This document shows, one piece after another, positions 1 through 9,238 of a DNA stretch of 64,000 nt. Origin of the DNA: JAJEAD01 sp965221555 (GTDB lineage: Bacteria; Pseudomonadota; Gammaproteobacteria; HK1); NCBI GenBank assembly GCA_965221555.1, contig OZ244895.1:806001-870000 (forward strand), read 5' to 3'. Position 1 is the first letter of the stretch. Every line of letters begins with the position of its first letter. Both the position numbers and the translations under genes were made by a program. Below the pieces are notes generated by a model that was not told where the DNA came from, searched no databases, and saw only the letters and a list, made by a program, of their open reading frames with translations.

Positions 1-2076
1 GGAAAGCGTCGCCGGCCCGACCGGAGGTGGCCACGGGGCCGCTGCGAGAGCTGTCGTCGGGCCGATGTTGGCGGTGATGGCGCCGTGGTCCGGTCCCGCT
101 GCGAACCAGGTGGCGACGAGCAGCCCCCCGCAGAGGATGGCGAGGAGCACGAAGGTCAAGTCCCGCATGCGGGCCTGCACCCGCGGCATGCTCGCGATCA
201 GCACGATCGCGCCGAGGAGGATGGCGCCGTAGGCTCCGATATAGAGCCCATCTCGCGAGACCTGCGCACCGCCGCTCGTGTAGATGAGGACTCCGAGCGC
301 CGCACCGCCCAGCGCGAGCAGGAAGAGCAGATGGGTGTTGCCGAGTCGGGTGCGTACCTTGGGCAGGGCGATGACGATCAACAGAGAAGCGAGCATCACG
401 GTCCCGGTGAGCAGGAGCAGTCCGCGCACCGCGGCCCCCGCCACCCGGTGCGAAGCCTGCGTCCTTTCGGGGAATTCGCCTGCGCTCGCCACTTGCGGGC
501 TCGGGGCTTCGAAGTAGAAGACGAATTGGGCGCCAGGGCGCTCGGCGCTTGTGGGGGCGCTGGTGCCCGGAGCACGCCCATCGTAGAGGCTGAGCCCCAG
601 GACGAGGAGCACCACGACGCCGACGAAGGCGAAGAGCGGCGCCGAGGGGTGGCGGTAGAGCAGGTAGATGAGGAAAACCGCGATGACGATGGCAAGTGCC
701 GCGTAGACGAGCGGTGTCGCCCGGTCGGCCGGCGCCACGGGCACCGCTTCTTCCTCGCCGCCCAGTACCGTGAATCCCGCATCGTCTCCGCCAAGCACCG
801 TCAGGCCCGAATCGTCACCCCCGAGGACGGTAAGGCCTGAATCGTCGCCTCCCAGCACGGTGAGCCCGGAGTCGTCGCCCCCGAGGATCGTCAAGCCGGA
901 GTCGTCGGCGCCCAGGACGGTGAGGCCCGAATCGTCTCCGCCGAGCACTGTGAAGTCACTGTCACCGGGCGCGGCGAGCGGCGCGACGATCTCGTCCTTG
1001 GCGTGGAGGATGACGCTGAATGCGACGATGCCGAGCACGACGAAGAAGGAAAAGGGCGAGAGGCGCCGCACGGCCGCGGGCAGGCGGGGCAGCGCGAGCG
1101 TGAGCAGGAGAGAGACGACCAGCACCACGCCGTAAGCGGCATCGGTGACAAAGCTTTGCACCATGCCGAAACTGAAAGTCGAGAGCACGTAGGTGATGAG
1201 GTAGATGTTGAGGGCGCCGAGCAGGGAGCCGATGATGCTGCCCCGCCCGCCCGCGAGACTGGTGCCGCCGAGGACCAGCGCGGTGACCGCCATCAGGGTG
1301 TAGGTGGTGCCCTGAGTGGGATCGCCGGAACTGATGAGGGAGGTGAAAGTCAGCGCCGCCAGCGCGCTGTAGACGCCCGCGATGACATGCGCCCCAAGGC
1401 GTACGATGTTGATGCGCACACCGGCGGTATAGGCGGTGCGCTCGTCGGAACCCATCAGGCGCAGGTGGTCGAAGAACGCGGTGCGGGCGAGCAGGAACCA
1501 GGCGCCCGTCGCCAGCACCAGGATCACGAGGATCGGCGACCAGATCGAGGTTCCAAGGCCCCAGGGCATCATCCATTCCGGGGCGACTCCGCCCGGACGC
1601 GGCAGGATGACGAGGTTGAGGCCCACCAGGGCGAGAAAGCCGCTGAGCGCGACGATGATGGGCTGCACCCGGACGTAGATGATGATGAGTCCCATGAGCA
1701 CCTGGTAGAGGATGCCCACGATGATCGCGTAGGCGAAGAACGCGAACGGCGAGGCGATCACATCGGCGGCGTAGAGCTGGATGAGGCTCACGTTGATGAA
1801 GCCGATCAGCGGGCCGATGGAGAGATCGACGCCCGCGCGTCCGGCCATCGCGATCAGGGTCAGCGAATAGGTCGCGAGAATGAGCGGCGCCGACACGATG
1901 ATCGCGCTGCCGATCCCGACGCTGGACATCAGGTTTGGCGCGCGGAGCACCGCGATGACGAGAAGCGTGAAGAGCAGCAGTATCGGCACCAAGAGATAGG
2001 TGCGCGCGGTCGACGGCGCCGGCGGAAGCTCTGCGGCGCCCGTCGCCCGCGTTCCCGTCACTGCCGCTTGTGCCAC
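1..2076 (-). CDS. Sugar-type ABC transporter permease (RbsC-like) with internal decapeptide repeats, 3' end outside window
   Basis: This reading frame is open from the GTG at 2076 to the left edge (692 codons, no stop). The GTG follows GAAGGAG at 10 nt. Residues about 25-360 are a BPD_transp_2 (RbsC/XylH) inner-membrane permease with many hydrophobic segments and the family-like loop LVLGGTSLAGGRGSIIGSLL. Residues 375-444 are seven tandem 10-residue repeats of the type LTVLGGDDSG. Further hydrophobic segments follow (at least five up to the edge), so the protein is over twice the usual length of about 330 aa. It is the last gene of an operon with a binding protein, a double ATPase and a repeat protein. 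The sugar-type role follows from the family; the substrate is unknown. The repeat block and the extra membrane region are not part of any RbsC domain I recognise. Confidence 0.9.
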   Translation of the reverse strand, partial: MAQAAVTGTRATGAAELPPAPSTARTYLLVPILLLFTLLVIAVLRAPNLMSSVGIGSAIIVSAPLILATYSLTLIAMAGRAGVDLSIGPLIGFINVSLIQLYAADVIASPFAFFAYAIIVGILYQVLMGLIIIYVRVQPIIVALSGFLALVGLNLVILPRPGGVAPEWMMPWGLGTSIWSPILVILVLATGAWFLLARTAFFDHLRLMGSDERTAYTAGVRINIVRLGAHVIAGVYSALAALTFTSLISSGDPTQGTTYTLMAVTALVLGGTSLAGGRGSIIGSLLGALNIYLITYVLSTFSFGMVQSFVTDAAYGVVLVVSLLLTLALPRLPAAVRRLSPFSFFVVLGIVAFSVILHAKDEIVAPLAAPGDSDFTVLGGDDSGLTVLGADDSGLTILGGDDSGLTVLGGDDSGLTVLGGDDSGLTVLGGDDAGFTVLGGEEEAVPVAPADRATPLVYAALAIVIAVFLIYLLYRHPSAPLFAFVGVVVLLVLGLSLYDGRAPGTSAPTSAERPGAQFVFYFEAPSPQVASAGEFPERTQASHRVAGAAVRGLLLLTGTVMLASLLIVIALPKVRTRLGNTHLLFLLALGGAALGVLIYTSGGAQVSRDGLYIGAYGAILLGAIVLIASMPRVQARMRDLTFVLLAILCGGLLVATWFAAGPDHGAITANIGPTTALAAAPWPPPVGPATLS
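745..954 (-). repeat. Seven tandem 30-bp units encoding the decapeptide LTVLGGDDSG
   Basis: There are seven in-frame 30-bp units inside the permease gene, read on the minus strand. The encoded units are FTVLGGDDSG, LTVLGADDSG, LTILGGDDSG, LTVLGGDDSG twice, LTVLGGDDAG and FTVLGGEEEA. The DNA copies differ mostly at third positions (leucine is ctc, ttg, ctt or ctg; glycine and aspartate codons also vary) while the peptide is nearly constant. That points to selection on the protein rather than a fresh DNA duplication. Confidence 0.95.
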
Positions 2077-2256
2077 CGGTTCACCGCTCCTTCGCGGTGT
2101 CGCCGGCGAGCGGAGACCGGTACGGGGGACCGCTCGCCCGGGAGTGACGGGCATCGACCGCCTGGCCGCCGGAAAACCCCCTGGCCGCCCGGCCCCCAAT
2201 CGAAGAGAGCGCAGCGGGTGGGCGCCGAGGGTGGGCTGCGCGGGGGCGATGCCGCA

Positions 2257-2616
2257 TCAGTCGAACTCCACGATCTTGATTCGGGACGCCATCGCGCCGC
2301 CGCCCCGCGGGCGTTCCTGGCCCTCGTCGTCGAACTCCTTGATCTTGATGGCGCCGACCCGAGCCCGGGAGACCGAAGGTCCCCATCGGGGCGGCGATGC
2401 GCGTTCCGGCGCGGACCGTGGCCGTTCGTCGTCGAACTCGACGATTCTGATCCGTCCCACTTCCGGCCTGGTCGCCTCCCGCCGGCCTCCGCCGATCGGC
2501 TCGTTGTCGAACTCGACGATCTTCATGCCCCGGGAGTCCCCATGGTCGGTGGTGTATGCCACCGGGCTGTCGTCGTCCTTCCCGAACTCGATGATCTTGA
2601 TCTTCCCGCGGTCCAT
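2257..2616 (-). CDS. 119-aa repeat protein with five IKIVEFDDE-type motifs
   Basis: I do not recognise this protein. The ATG at 2616 follows GGAGGG at 5 nt, a strong ribosome binding site, which favours it over the in-frame ATG 15 bases upstream. The product has no signal peptide or membrane segment and is rich in Arg, Glu, Asp, Gly and Pro, so it is probably mostly disordered. Five copies of a short motif start at residues 6, 31, 56, 90 and 113: IKIIEF, MKIVEFDNE, IRIVEFDDE, IKIKEFDDE and a final IKIVEFD that is the exact C-terminus. Spacing is 25, 25, 34 and 23 residues. It lies between the ATPase and permease genes of an ABC operon; the ATPase tail carries the same motif. A scaffold or adaptor for the transporter is inference; a modified-peptide precursor is an alternative. 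Confidence 0.8.
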   Translation of the reverse strand: MDRGKIKIIEFGKDDDSPVAYTTDHGDSRGMKIVEFDNEPIGGGRREATRPEVGRIRIVEFDDERPRSAPERASPPRWGPSVSRARVGAIKIKEFDDEGQERPRGGGAMASRIKIVEFD

Positions 2617-2641
2617 ACGCGCCCTCCGCATGCTCTTTGCT

Positions 2642-2863
2642 TCAACTCGTCTCCCGGGACTCGAAGCTCTCTCGAATCCTCGGGCGTGTTCCTGCTGCCG
2701 TACTCATGGGGGTGGCTCCGCGCGGGAAAGATGGACACCAGCCCGGTCGCCGCGTCCCGTGGTTGCCGTGAAAGGGGGATTTCATGCCTCCATACCCATT
2801 CGACGGTTCATGCGGACTCGGTCGCGCAACGCAATCGGGACTTCGTCCCCGAGCCGCACTCAT
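2642..2863 (-). CDS. Possible 73-aa ORF overlapping the ATPase stop codon
   Basis: An ATG overlaps the TGA of the upstream ATPase gene (ATGA) and opens a 73-codon frame filling the gap before the 119-aa repeat gene. The product is rich in Arg, Pro and Ser, has no recognisable domain, and only its end (PRIRESFES) loosely recalls the neighbouring motif. The ATGA overlap suits translational coupling, but composition gives no support, so the stretch may simply be a spacer in the operon. Confidence 0.2.
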   Translation of the reverse strand: MSAARGRSPDCVARPSPHEPSNGYGGMKSPFHGNHGTRRPGWCPSFPRGATPMSTAAGTRPRIRESFESRETS

Positions 2864-4737
2864 TCATCGAAGTAGAGAATCCTGATCCGGTCCGATCCGA
2901 CCCGGTCCGCGCTCTTCCCGGCCGGTTCGCCATGCTCGGACCCGGCGTCGCCGCTTCGTGTGTGCTCCGCGTCACTGTCCACGATACGGATGCGCCGGAT
3001 GCCGTGCGCCCTCGCCCGCGCCTTTCGCTTCTCGTCTTCGAAGTCGATGATCTCCGTGTTCTCGCGCATCTTCTCCGGCGCCGTTATCGGCTCATCTTCC
3101 TCTTCGTGGCGAGGCGACCCCGGCGCGGCTTGCGCCCCGCCATGGGACGTCTGCCCGAACATGGCCTCGAGAATCCGGTCCGGGTCGATCTCGTCGGCGG
3201 CGAAGCTCTCGAAAAGCGCGCCGTGGCGGATGACGATCACCCGGTTGCACAGACCGATGAACTCTTCGAGCTCGCTCGACAGGAACAGCACCGAGTGTCC
3301 CTGGGAAGCGAAGTCCCGCAGGTGGCTGTAGAGCTCACGCTTGGTCTCCACGTCGATGCCGCGGGCGGGGTCGTTCAACACCAGGATGTGCGGCTGCAGT
3401 GCGAAGGCACGCCCGAGCAGCACCTTCTGCTGGTTGCCACCGGACAGCGAGGTGATCTTGTTGGTCTTTTCTCCGACCTTGATGGAAAGGCGTTCGACGA
3501 ACCAGTCGAAGATCGCCGAGAGGTCGGCCCACATGATGATGCCGAGTCGGCCGTTCTCGATATGCTTGCGGTACAGCGGGATCAGCAGATTCTCGAAGAT
3601 GCTCAGGTTGGGGAATATGCCTTCGTGGCGACGGTCTCCCGACACGTAGGCGATGCGGCAGGCGTCGGCCACCTCCAGATCCCTTATCTCGATGAAGGCC
3701 CCCGTTTCCGTGCGCACCAGAGGCAGGCCCGAAAGCGCGGGCGCCACGCCAGCCAGGGCCCGCACCAGCTCGTTCTGGCCCTGTCCGTCGAGCCCGGCAA
3801 CGCCCACGATCTCTCCGCGCCGGAGGTCGAAGTGGATGCGTTCCGCCTCGGGCCAGATACGCAGCCCGTTGGCCCGCATGACCACTTCTTCGCCTGCTGC
3901 TCGTTGCGCCACGGCCGCCTCGGCATGCGAGAGGTCCCGGTCCCCGGTCATGAGGCCGAGCAGATTCTTTTCGGTGATCTGCGCTTTCTCCAGCACCCCG
4001 ACGTCGCGTCCGTCGCGCATCACGGTCGCGCGGTCGCTGATGCGGATGAGCTCGGCAATCCGGTGGGTGACGATGATCACCGTCGCCCCCCGGTCGCGCA
4101 GCTCGCGCATCTTGGCGAAGAGTCGCTCAGTGGAGTCGAGATCGAGAGCGGCCGATGACTCGTCGAGGATGAGCACCTCCGGATTCATCAGCAACGCGCG
4201 TCCGATGGTGATCCACTGCTTGATGGACAGGGGCAGGCCGCCGGCGTCCATCTCCGGATCGACGTCGAGTCCGGTCAGCTCCTTCATCAAGGCCCGCGCG
4301 GTGGCAAGCTTTTCCGTGGTCGGCCGCGACTTGGTGAAGAGGCGGTCCGATCCCACGAAGAGGTTGTCGGCCACCGAGCACGCATCGGCGACCAGCACCT
4401 CCTGGTAAACGGTAGCGATTCCGGCGCGGCGCGCCTCCAGCGGCGTGTGCGGGGTATGGCCGAGGATGGAGAACTGCCCGCCATCGGGCAGCACTACTCC
4501 GGACATGACCTTGGCGAGCGTGGACTTCCCGCACCCGTTGCCGCCCACGATCGCGTGTATCTCGCCACGCCGGGCACTGAAGGAACACCCGTCCAGCGCC
4601 CGGGTCACGCCGTAGATCTTGCGAACGCCGAGAACGGAAACGACGTCACGCGCGGAGGAAGGCGCCGCCGGCGGAAGTACGGCGGCGCCCGCCTCGGGGT
4701 CGAGGCCCTTCCCGGCGTGTTCAGGTTCGGGAGTCAT
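2860..4737 (-). CDS. Double ABC-domain sugar transporter ATPase (RbsA/MglA type) with motif-bearing C-terminal tail
   Basis: This is the cytoplasmic ATPase powering the adjacent permease. The first nucleotide-binding domain has Walker A GGNGCGKST at residues 65-73 and Walker B LILDESSAALD; the second has the degenerate P-loop typical of the family (GLDGQGQNELVRAL) and the signature SLSGGNQQKVLLGRAF. The ATG at 4737 was preferred over an in-frame TTG nine codons upstream. Family members are about 500 aa; this has 625. The extra about 75 residues form a charged tail with three motif copies, TEIIDFEDE (561-569), IRIVDSDAE (583-591) and IRILYFDE (618-625, the C-terminus), matching those of the 119-aa protein encoded next. 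The tail is probably disordered; its function is unknown. Confidence 0.93.
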   Translation of the reverse strand: MTPEPEHAGKGLDPEAGAAVLPPAAPSSARDVVSVLGVRKIYGVTRALDGCSFSARRGEIHAIVGGNGCGKSTLAKVMSGVVLPDGGQFSILGHTPHTPLEARRAGIATVYQEVLVADACSVADNLFVGSDRLFTKSRPTTEKLATARALMKELTGLDVDPEMDAGGLPLSIKQWITIGRALLMNPEVLILDESSAALDLDSTERLFAKMRELRDRGATVIIVTHRIAELIRISDRATVMRDGRDVGVLEKAQITEKNLLGLMTGDRDLSHAEAAVAQRAAGEEVVMRANGLRIWPEAERIHFDLRRGEIVGVAGLDGQGQNELVRALAGVAPALSGLPLVRTETGAFIEIRDLEVADACRIAYVSGDRRHEGIFPNLSIFENLLIPLYRKHIENGRLGIIMWADLSAIFDWFVERLSIKVGEKTNKITSLSGGNQQKVLLGRAFALQPHILVLNDPARGIDVETKRELYSHLRDFASQGHSVLFLSSELEEFIGLCNRVIVIRHGALFESFAADEIDPDRILEAMFGQTSHGGAQAAPGSPRHEEEDEPITAPEKMRENTEIIDFEDEKRKARARAHGIRRIRIVDSDAEHTRSGDAGSEHGEPAGKSADRVGSDRIRILYFDE

Positions 4738-4809
4738 CCGGCCGCCCTGGCGCAAGGCCGGCAAGCTGGTCTGGACTCCCGCTTGATAAGGGCCTGCCTC
4801 GATGTGTCG

Positions 4810-5988
4810 TCAGTGATCCGAGGGCTTGTAGGCCTCCGGATCCGCGGGCCGCAGGAAGAAGTGATCGAGGAACTCCTTGCTGCCCCAGACCTGCGGTCCG
4901 ACATGGGCCCAGAGCTTGTTGTTCTCATCGCAGTCCTCGCCCATCATCCCCATCACGTCCTCCTTGCCGAAGGGGATGGTGTCGACCATCACCGACTGAA
5001 TCCGGGGGCCCTGTCCCTGGAGCGTGCGCATCATGATGTCCCAGATGAGCTCGAAGTCATCGCCCGGCGGCCACACGTGATAGGCGCCGCTGATGTAGTC
5101 GATGTTCTTGCGCCAGTAGCAGATCGCGCCGAGTTCTCCGCCGATGGTGACCGGGATCATGTCGCGACCGGACTGCTTGAGGGCGTTCAGCACGCCCATT
5201 TCGGCCGCGGACTGCACGACGATGCCATCGAGCTGGCCGGGGTGGGTGGCCAGCCACTTCTGGACTTCGGCCTGCGCCACCTGATCGGTCCACATGCCCG
5301 CGATCGAGCCGACGATCTCGATATCCGGATACGCGCCCAAACCGGCCTTGATGCCGCGGTCCTGGGAGTCCGAGCCGGAGGTGCCGGGAATGCCCTCGAC
5401 CACCAGCACCTTGCCGGAGCCGCCGAGCTCCTCCGCCATCCAGGTGCCCATGCGGTGCCCGGCGAGCTGGTAGTTCGCGGATGAGTTGATGGAGTAGGGC
5501 GAGGTCAGGTAGCCGACGAAGGAGAAGGTCGGCACACCCTTGTCATAGGCATACTTGACGGTCTGGTTGAGCGCCGTGGGGTTGGAGCAGCACACGATGA
5601 GCGCATCCACGCCCCGGTCGACCAGTTGACGCATCTGCTGAATCTGCAGCGCGTCCTTGAGGTTGGACTGCGTGACGATGACTTCCTTCAGGAGGCCGAG
5701 CTTCTTCCACTTAGGGATGAGATCCTGGATGAGGCGATCCATGACCGCCGCGCGCCAGGTGTTCCCCGCGTAGGAGCTGGCGTAGCCGATCGTCCATGGC
5801 GGTGGATTCGGGGCCTTCCAGTCGCGATAGGCGCTCGGCCCGATCGGCTGCATCGGATCGAGCATGTCCGGTGAGTAGAGACTTTCCGCGATGTCGGCCG
5901 GAAGCTCGTCCACCCCTTGTGCGAGACCGGTGAGCGGCAGGCACAACAGTGCCGCCAGGACCATGGAAATCTTCGCCCGCAATCTCAT
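4810..5988 (-). CDS. Periplasmic sugar-type ABC substrate-binding protein (Peripla_BP_4)
   Basis: First gene of the left-hand ABC operon, 392 aa. The ATG at 5988 follows AGGGG at 6 nt and gives a signal peptide (MRLRAK, hydrophobic core, then LTGLAQG); upstream in-frame starts would bury it. The mature part follows the type I periplasmic-binding fold: IGYASSYAGNTWRAAVMDRL, the hinge region VDALIVCCSNPTALN, and GSGKVLVVEGIPG. It should deliver a small solute, sugar-like by family, to the permease and ATPase downstream. No short acidic repeat occurs in it, unlike the other operon proteins. The ligand cannot be read from the sequence. Confidence 0.92.
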   Translation of the reverse strand: MRLRAKISMVLAALLCLPLTGLAQGVDELPADIAESLYSPDMLDPMQPIGPSAYRDWKAPNPPPWTIGYASSYAGNTWRAAVMDRLIQDLIPKWKKLGLLKEVIVTQSNLKDALQIQQMRQLVDRGVDALIVCCSNPTALNQTVKYAYDKGVPTFSFVGYLTSPYSINSSANYQLAGHRMGTWMAEELGGSGKVLVVEGIPGTSGSDSQDRGIKAGLGAYPDIEIVGSIAGMWTDQVAQAEVQKWLATHPGQLDGIVVQSAAEMGVLNALKQSGRDMIPVTIGGELGAICYWRKNIDYISGAYHVWPPGDDFELIWDIMMRTLQGQGPRIQSVMVDTIPFGKEDVMGMMGEDCDENNKLWAHVGPQVWGSKEFLDHFFLRPADPEAYKPSDH

Positions 5989-6329
5989 CGTGTTTCCCCT
6001 CTCGTGTGTGCTCTGGCATGGCCGAGCCGAAACCTGAGTCATGGCCGTCCCTGCGCACCGTGTCGTCCTCCGCGGAGGCGACTCCCTGCCCGTCCTGGTC
6101 GCGAGCGCCAAGTGGGCCGGCGCCGCTCCCGGGCGGGCCGGCAGGCTAACCGGATTCCTGGGGTCGCGCAACGCGACCCTTCTTCGGGGTGGGCAGGGGC
6201 TCGGAACCGAACGCTTCTCTCTCACCGCCAAGCCGGAGTTGGCCCGGTTCCGCCCGCGCGTCGCCCGACCCCGGTTTGACCGCCACGGGGGTTCCTGGCG
6301 TAATCGTCAAAACCTCGAGGGGGACCGCC
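5989..6329. promoter_or_regulatory. Divergent intergenic region with an inverted repeat
   Basis: This 341-bp gap separates the divergently transcribed binding-protein gene and ilvE, so it should hold both promoters. A perfect 8-bp inverted repeat with a 3-nt loop lies at 6161-6179 (GGGTCGCG, CAA, CGCGACCC). It could be an operator or a small terminator hairpin followed by TTCTT on the plus strand. I see no convincing -35/-10 pair and no gene. Confidence 0.4.
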
Positions 6330-7442
6330 ATGCCATCCGACATGAAGATCCAGCGCGTCAGGGAGAGCCGTCTTGGCGCCGTCGATTTTGAGAACCTCGG
6401 GTTCGGCGACGTGTACTCGGATCACATGTTCAGCATGCGCTACGACGAGGGACGCTGGCACTCCCCCGAAGTGCTGCCCTTCGGCCCCATCTCTCTGCCG
6501 CCCGCGAGTGCGACCCTGCACTATGGCCAGTCGGTGTTCGAGGGCCTCAAGGGGTTCATGGGCGTGGATGGGGTGGTGCGGGTGTTTCGTCCCGATCGCA
6601 ACGCGGCGCGCCTGCGCAACTCCTGCGAGCGGATGTGCATACCCGCCGTGGACGATGCGGTGTTCCACCGGGCCATCGACGAGCTGGTGCGTCTCGATCA
6701 CCGATGGATCCCCAGGAAGCGCGGGCAAGCCTTCTACATCCGGCCCCTCATCGTCGCCACCGAGCTCCAGCTCGAGGTGCGCCCGTCTCGAAGCTACCGT
6801 TTCCTGGTCATGACCGCGCCGGTGCGGGCGTACTTCGATACCGACTCCGCCGCGGTCGCGCTCAGCGTGGAGGAGAGGTTCACCCGGGCCTCCCCCGGGG
6901 GAACCGGGGAGACCAAGACCGCGGGAAACTACGGCGCCAGCCTCTTTCCCGGGCAGAGCGCCAACGCCGCGGGCTACGCGCAGGTGCTCTGGCTCGATGG
7001 CATCGAACACCGCTACGTGGAAGAGGTCGGGGCGATGAACATATTCTTCCGCTTCCGGGACCGGGTGGTGACTCCCGCGTTGCGCGGGACCATCCTTCCC
7101 GGCGTCACCCGCGACAGCGTCATCACCCTGTTGCGCGACCGGGGCGTCCGGGTCGAGGAACGCATGGTGTCGATAGACGAAGTCATCGACGCGATCCGCG
7201 ACGGCGATCTGCTGGAGGCGTTCGGCGCCGGCACCGCCGCGATCATCGCCCCGGTGGGCAGGATCGCCTGCCGTGGGCAGGAGTGGATTATCAACGACAA
7301 CGCCACCGGCGAGCTGACCCGGGATCTCTACGACACCATTACCGGCATCCAGCTCGGTGAGATCGAGGACCGCTACGGATGGAACCGGCTGATCCCGGTC
7401 GAGAACGGCGAGGAGGCGCAACCCCTGCGCGCATCCGGCTGA
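6330..7442 (+). CDS. ilvE: Branched-chain amino acid aminotransferase
   Basis: PLP-dependent class IV aminotransferase, 370 aa, interconverting Val, Leu and Ile with their 2-oxo acids using 2-oxoglutarate/glutamate; cytoplasmic. Lys196 in ETKTAGNYGASL is the expected Schiff-base lysine. Other family signatures are LHYGQSVFEGLKGF near residue 65, VEEVGAMNIFF, and GTAAIIAPVGRI near the C-terminus. The long form with a KTAGNYG motif resembles the BCAT type (IlvE class II) rather than the shorter enterobacterial IlvE. The ATG at 6330 was chosen because a GAGGGGG box sits just upstream and the family N-terminus begins there. It is transcribed alone, divergent from the sugar ABC operon. Confidence 0.93.
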   Translation: MPSDMKIQRVRESRLGAVDFENLGFGDVYSDHMFSMRYDEGRWHSPEVLPFGPISLPPASATLHYGQSVFEGLKGFMGVDGVVRVFRPDRNAARLRNSCERMCIPAVDDAVFHRAIDELVRLDHRWIPRKRGQAFYIRPLIVATELQLEVRPSRSYRFLVMTAPVRAYFDTDSAAVALSVEERFTRASPGGTGETKTAGNYGASLFPGQSANAAGYAQVLWLDGIEHRYVEEVGAMNIFFRFRDRVVTPALRGTILPGVTRDSVITLLRDRGVRVEERMVSIDEVIDAIRDGDLLEAFGAGTAAIIAPVGRIACRGQEWIINDNATGELTRDLYDTITGIQLGEIEDRYGWNRLIPVENGEEAQPLRASG

Positions 7443-7473
7443 CCCGCGGCGGGCTCCGCCACGGCCCCCGCGC

Positions 7474-8661
<1,188 letters not shown>

Positions 8662-8666
8662 GAGGC

Positions 8667-9185
8667 TCAGTAGCCGGCGAGGTCGTCGACCGCGTGTCCG
8701 CGTTTCGGCACCAGGAAGGTCCGCTCGAAGGTGATCACCTCCGTGCCGTCCGCCTTCTTGCCGACGGTGCGGGCGGAGACGATGCCCTGGTTGGGACGGG
8801 ACTTCGACTCCCGCTTGGAGAGGACCTCGGACTCCGCGTACAGGGTGTCTCCCACGAAGACCGGCGCGGTGAGGCGGACCTTGTCCCAGCCGAGATTGGC
8901 GATCACCTTCTGGCTGAGATCGCTCACGCTCATGCCCGCCACGAGCGAGAGCGTCAGGCAGGAGTTGACGAGGGGACGCTTGAACTCGCTGTGCGCGGCG
9001 TAGGCTTCGTCGAAGTGCAAGGGGTGCTGGTTCATGGTGAGCAGGGTGAACCAGGTGTTGTCCGACTCTCCGATCGTGCGCCCGGGGCGATGTTCGTACA
9101 CGTCGCCGGCCTCGAAGTCCTCGAAGTAGCGGCCGAAGGACTCGCGATAGCGCCGCGGCCCGACCTCCCTTGGGTTAACGCTCAT
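8667..9185 (-). CDS. MaoC-like hot-dog-fold acyl-CoA hydratase
   Basis: The 172-aa protein has a MaoC/R-specific enoyl-CoA hydratase fold: FEDFEAGDVYEHRPGRTIGESD near the start, then NQHPLHFDEAYAAHSEF holding the histidine and acidic residue of the hydratase motif, then VFVGDTLYAESEVLSKRESKSRPNQG. It probably hydrates the double bond made by the acyl-CoA dehydrogenase encoded 5 nt downstream. Similar proteins act as mesaconyl-CoA or beta-methylmalyl-CoA hydratases, so a branched C4/C5 substrate is possible. The first base of the ORF is 53 nt past the MmgE/PrpD gene. Confidence 0.88.
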   Translation of the reverse strand: MSVNPREVGPRRYRESFGRYFEDFEAGDVYEHRPGRTIGESDNTWFTLLTMNQHPLHFDEAYAAHSEFKRPLVNSCLTLSLVAGMSVSDLSQKVIANLGWDKVRLTAPVFVGDTLYAESEVLSKRESKSRPNQGIVSARTVGKKADGTEVITFERTFLVPKRGHAVDDLAGY

Positions 9186-9238
9186 CGGATTGCACTCCTC
9201 ACCAGTTGGGGCTCGACGGAAGTTTTGCGCACGACCGC

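Noticed and set aside
745..954. RTX calcium-binding repeats or a CRISPR-like array
   Set aside because: The unit is 10 residues without the GGxGxDxUx order of RTX, and the 30-bp units are contiguous without spacers and lie inside a coding frame.
2257..2616. Graspetide or other modified-peptide precursor with repeated cores
   Set aside because: No ATP-grasp ligase or other modifying enzyme is adjacent and the ATPase tail shares the motif; kept only as an alternative.
1003..4158. A very long plus-strand open frame opposite the ABC operon
   Set aside because: It mirrors the minus-strand permease, repeat protein and ATPase genes, has His/Arg/Asp-rich low-complexity translation and no domain; it is a GC-bias shadow.
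6161..6179. A terminator for ilvE or the binding-protein gene
   Set aside because: It lies between two divergent starts, so no transcript is expected to end there; listed only as an inverted repeat.
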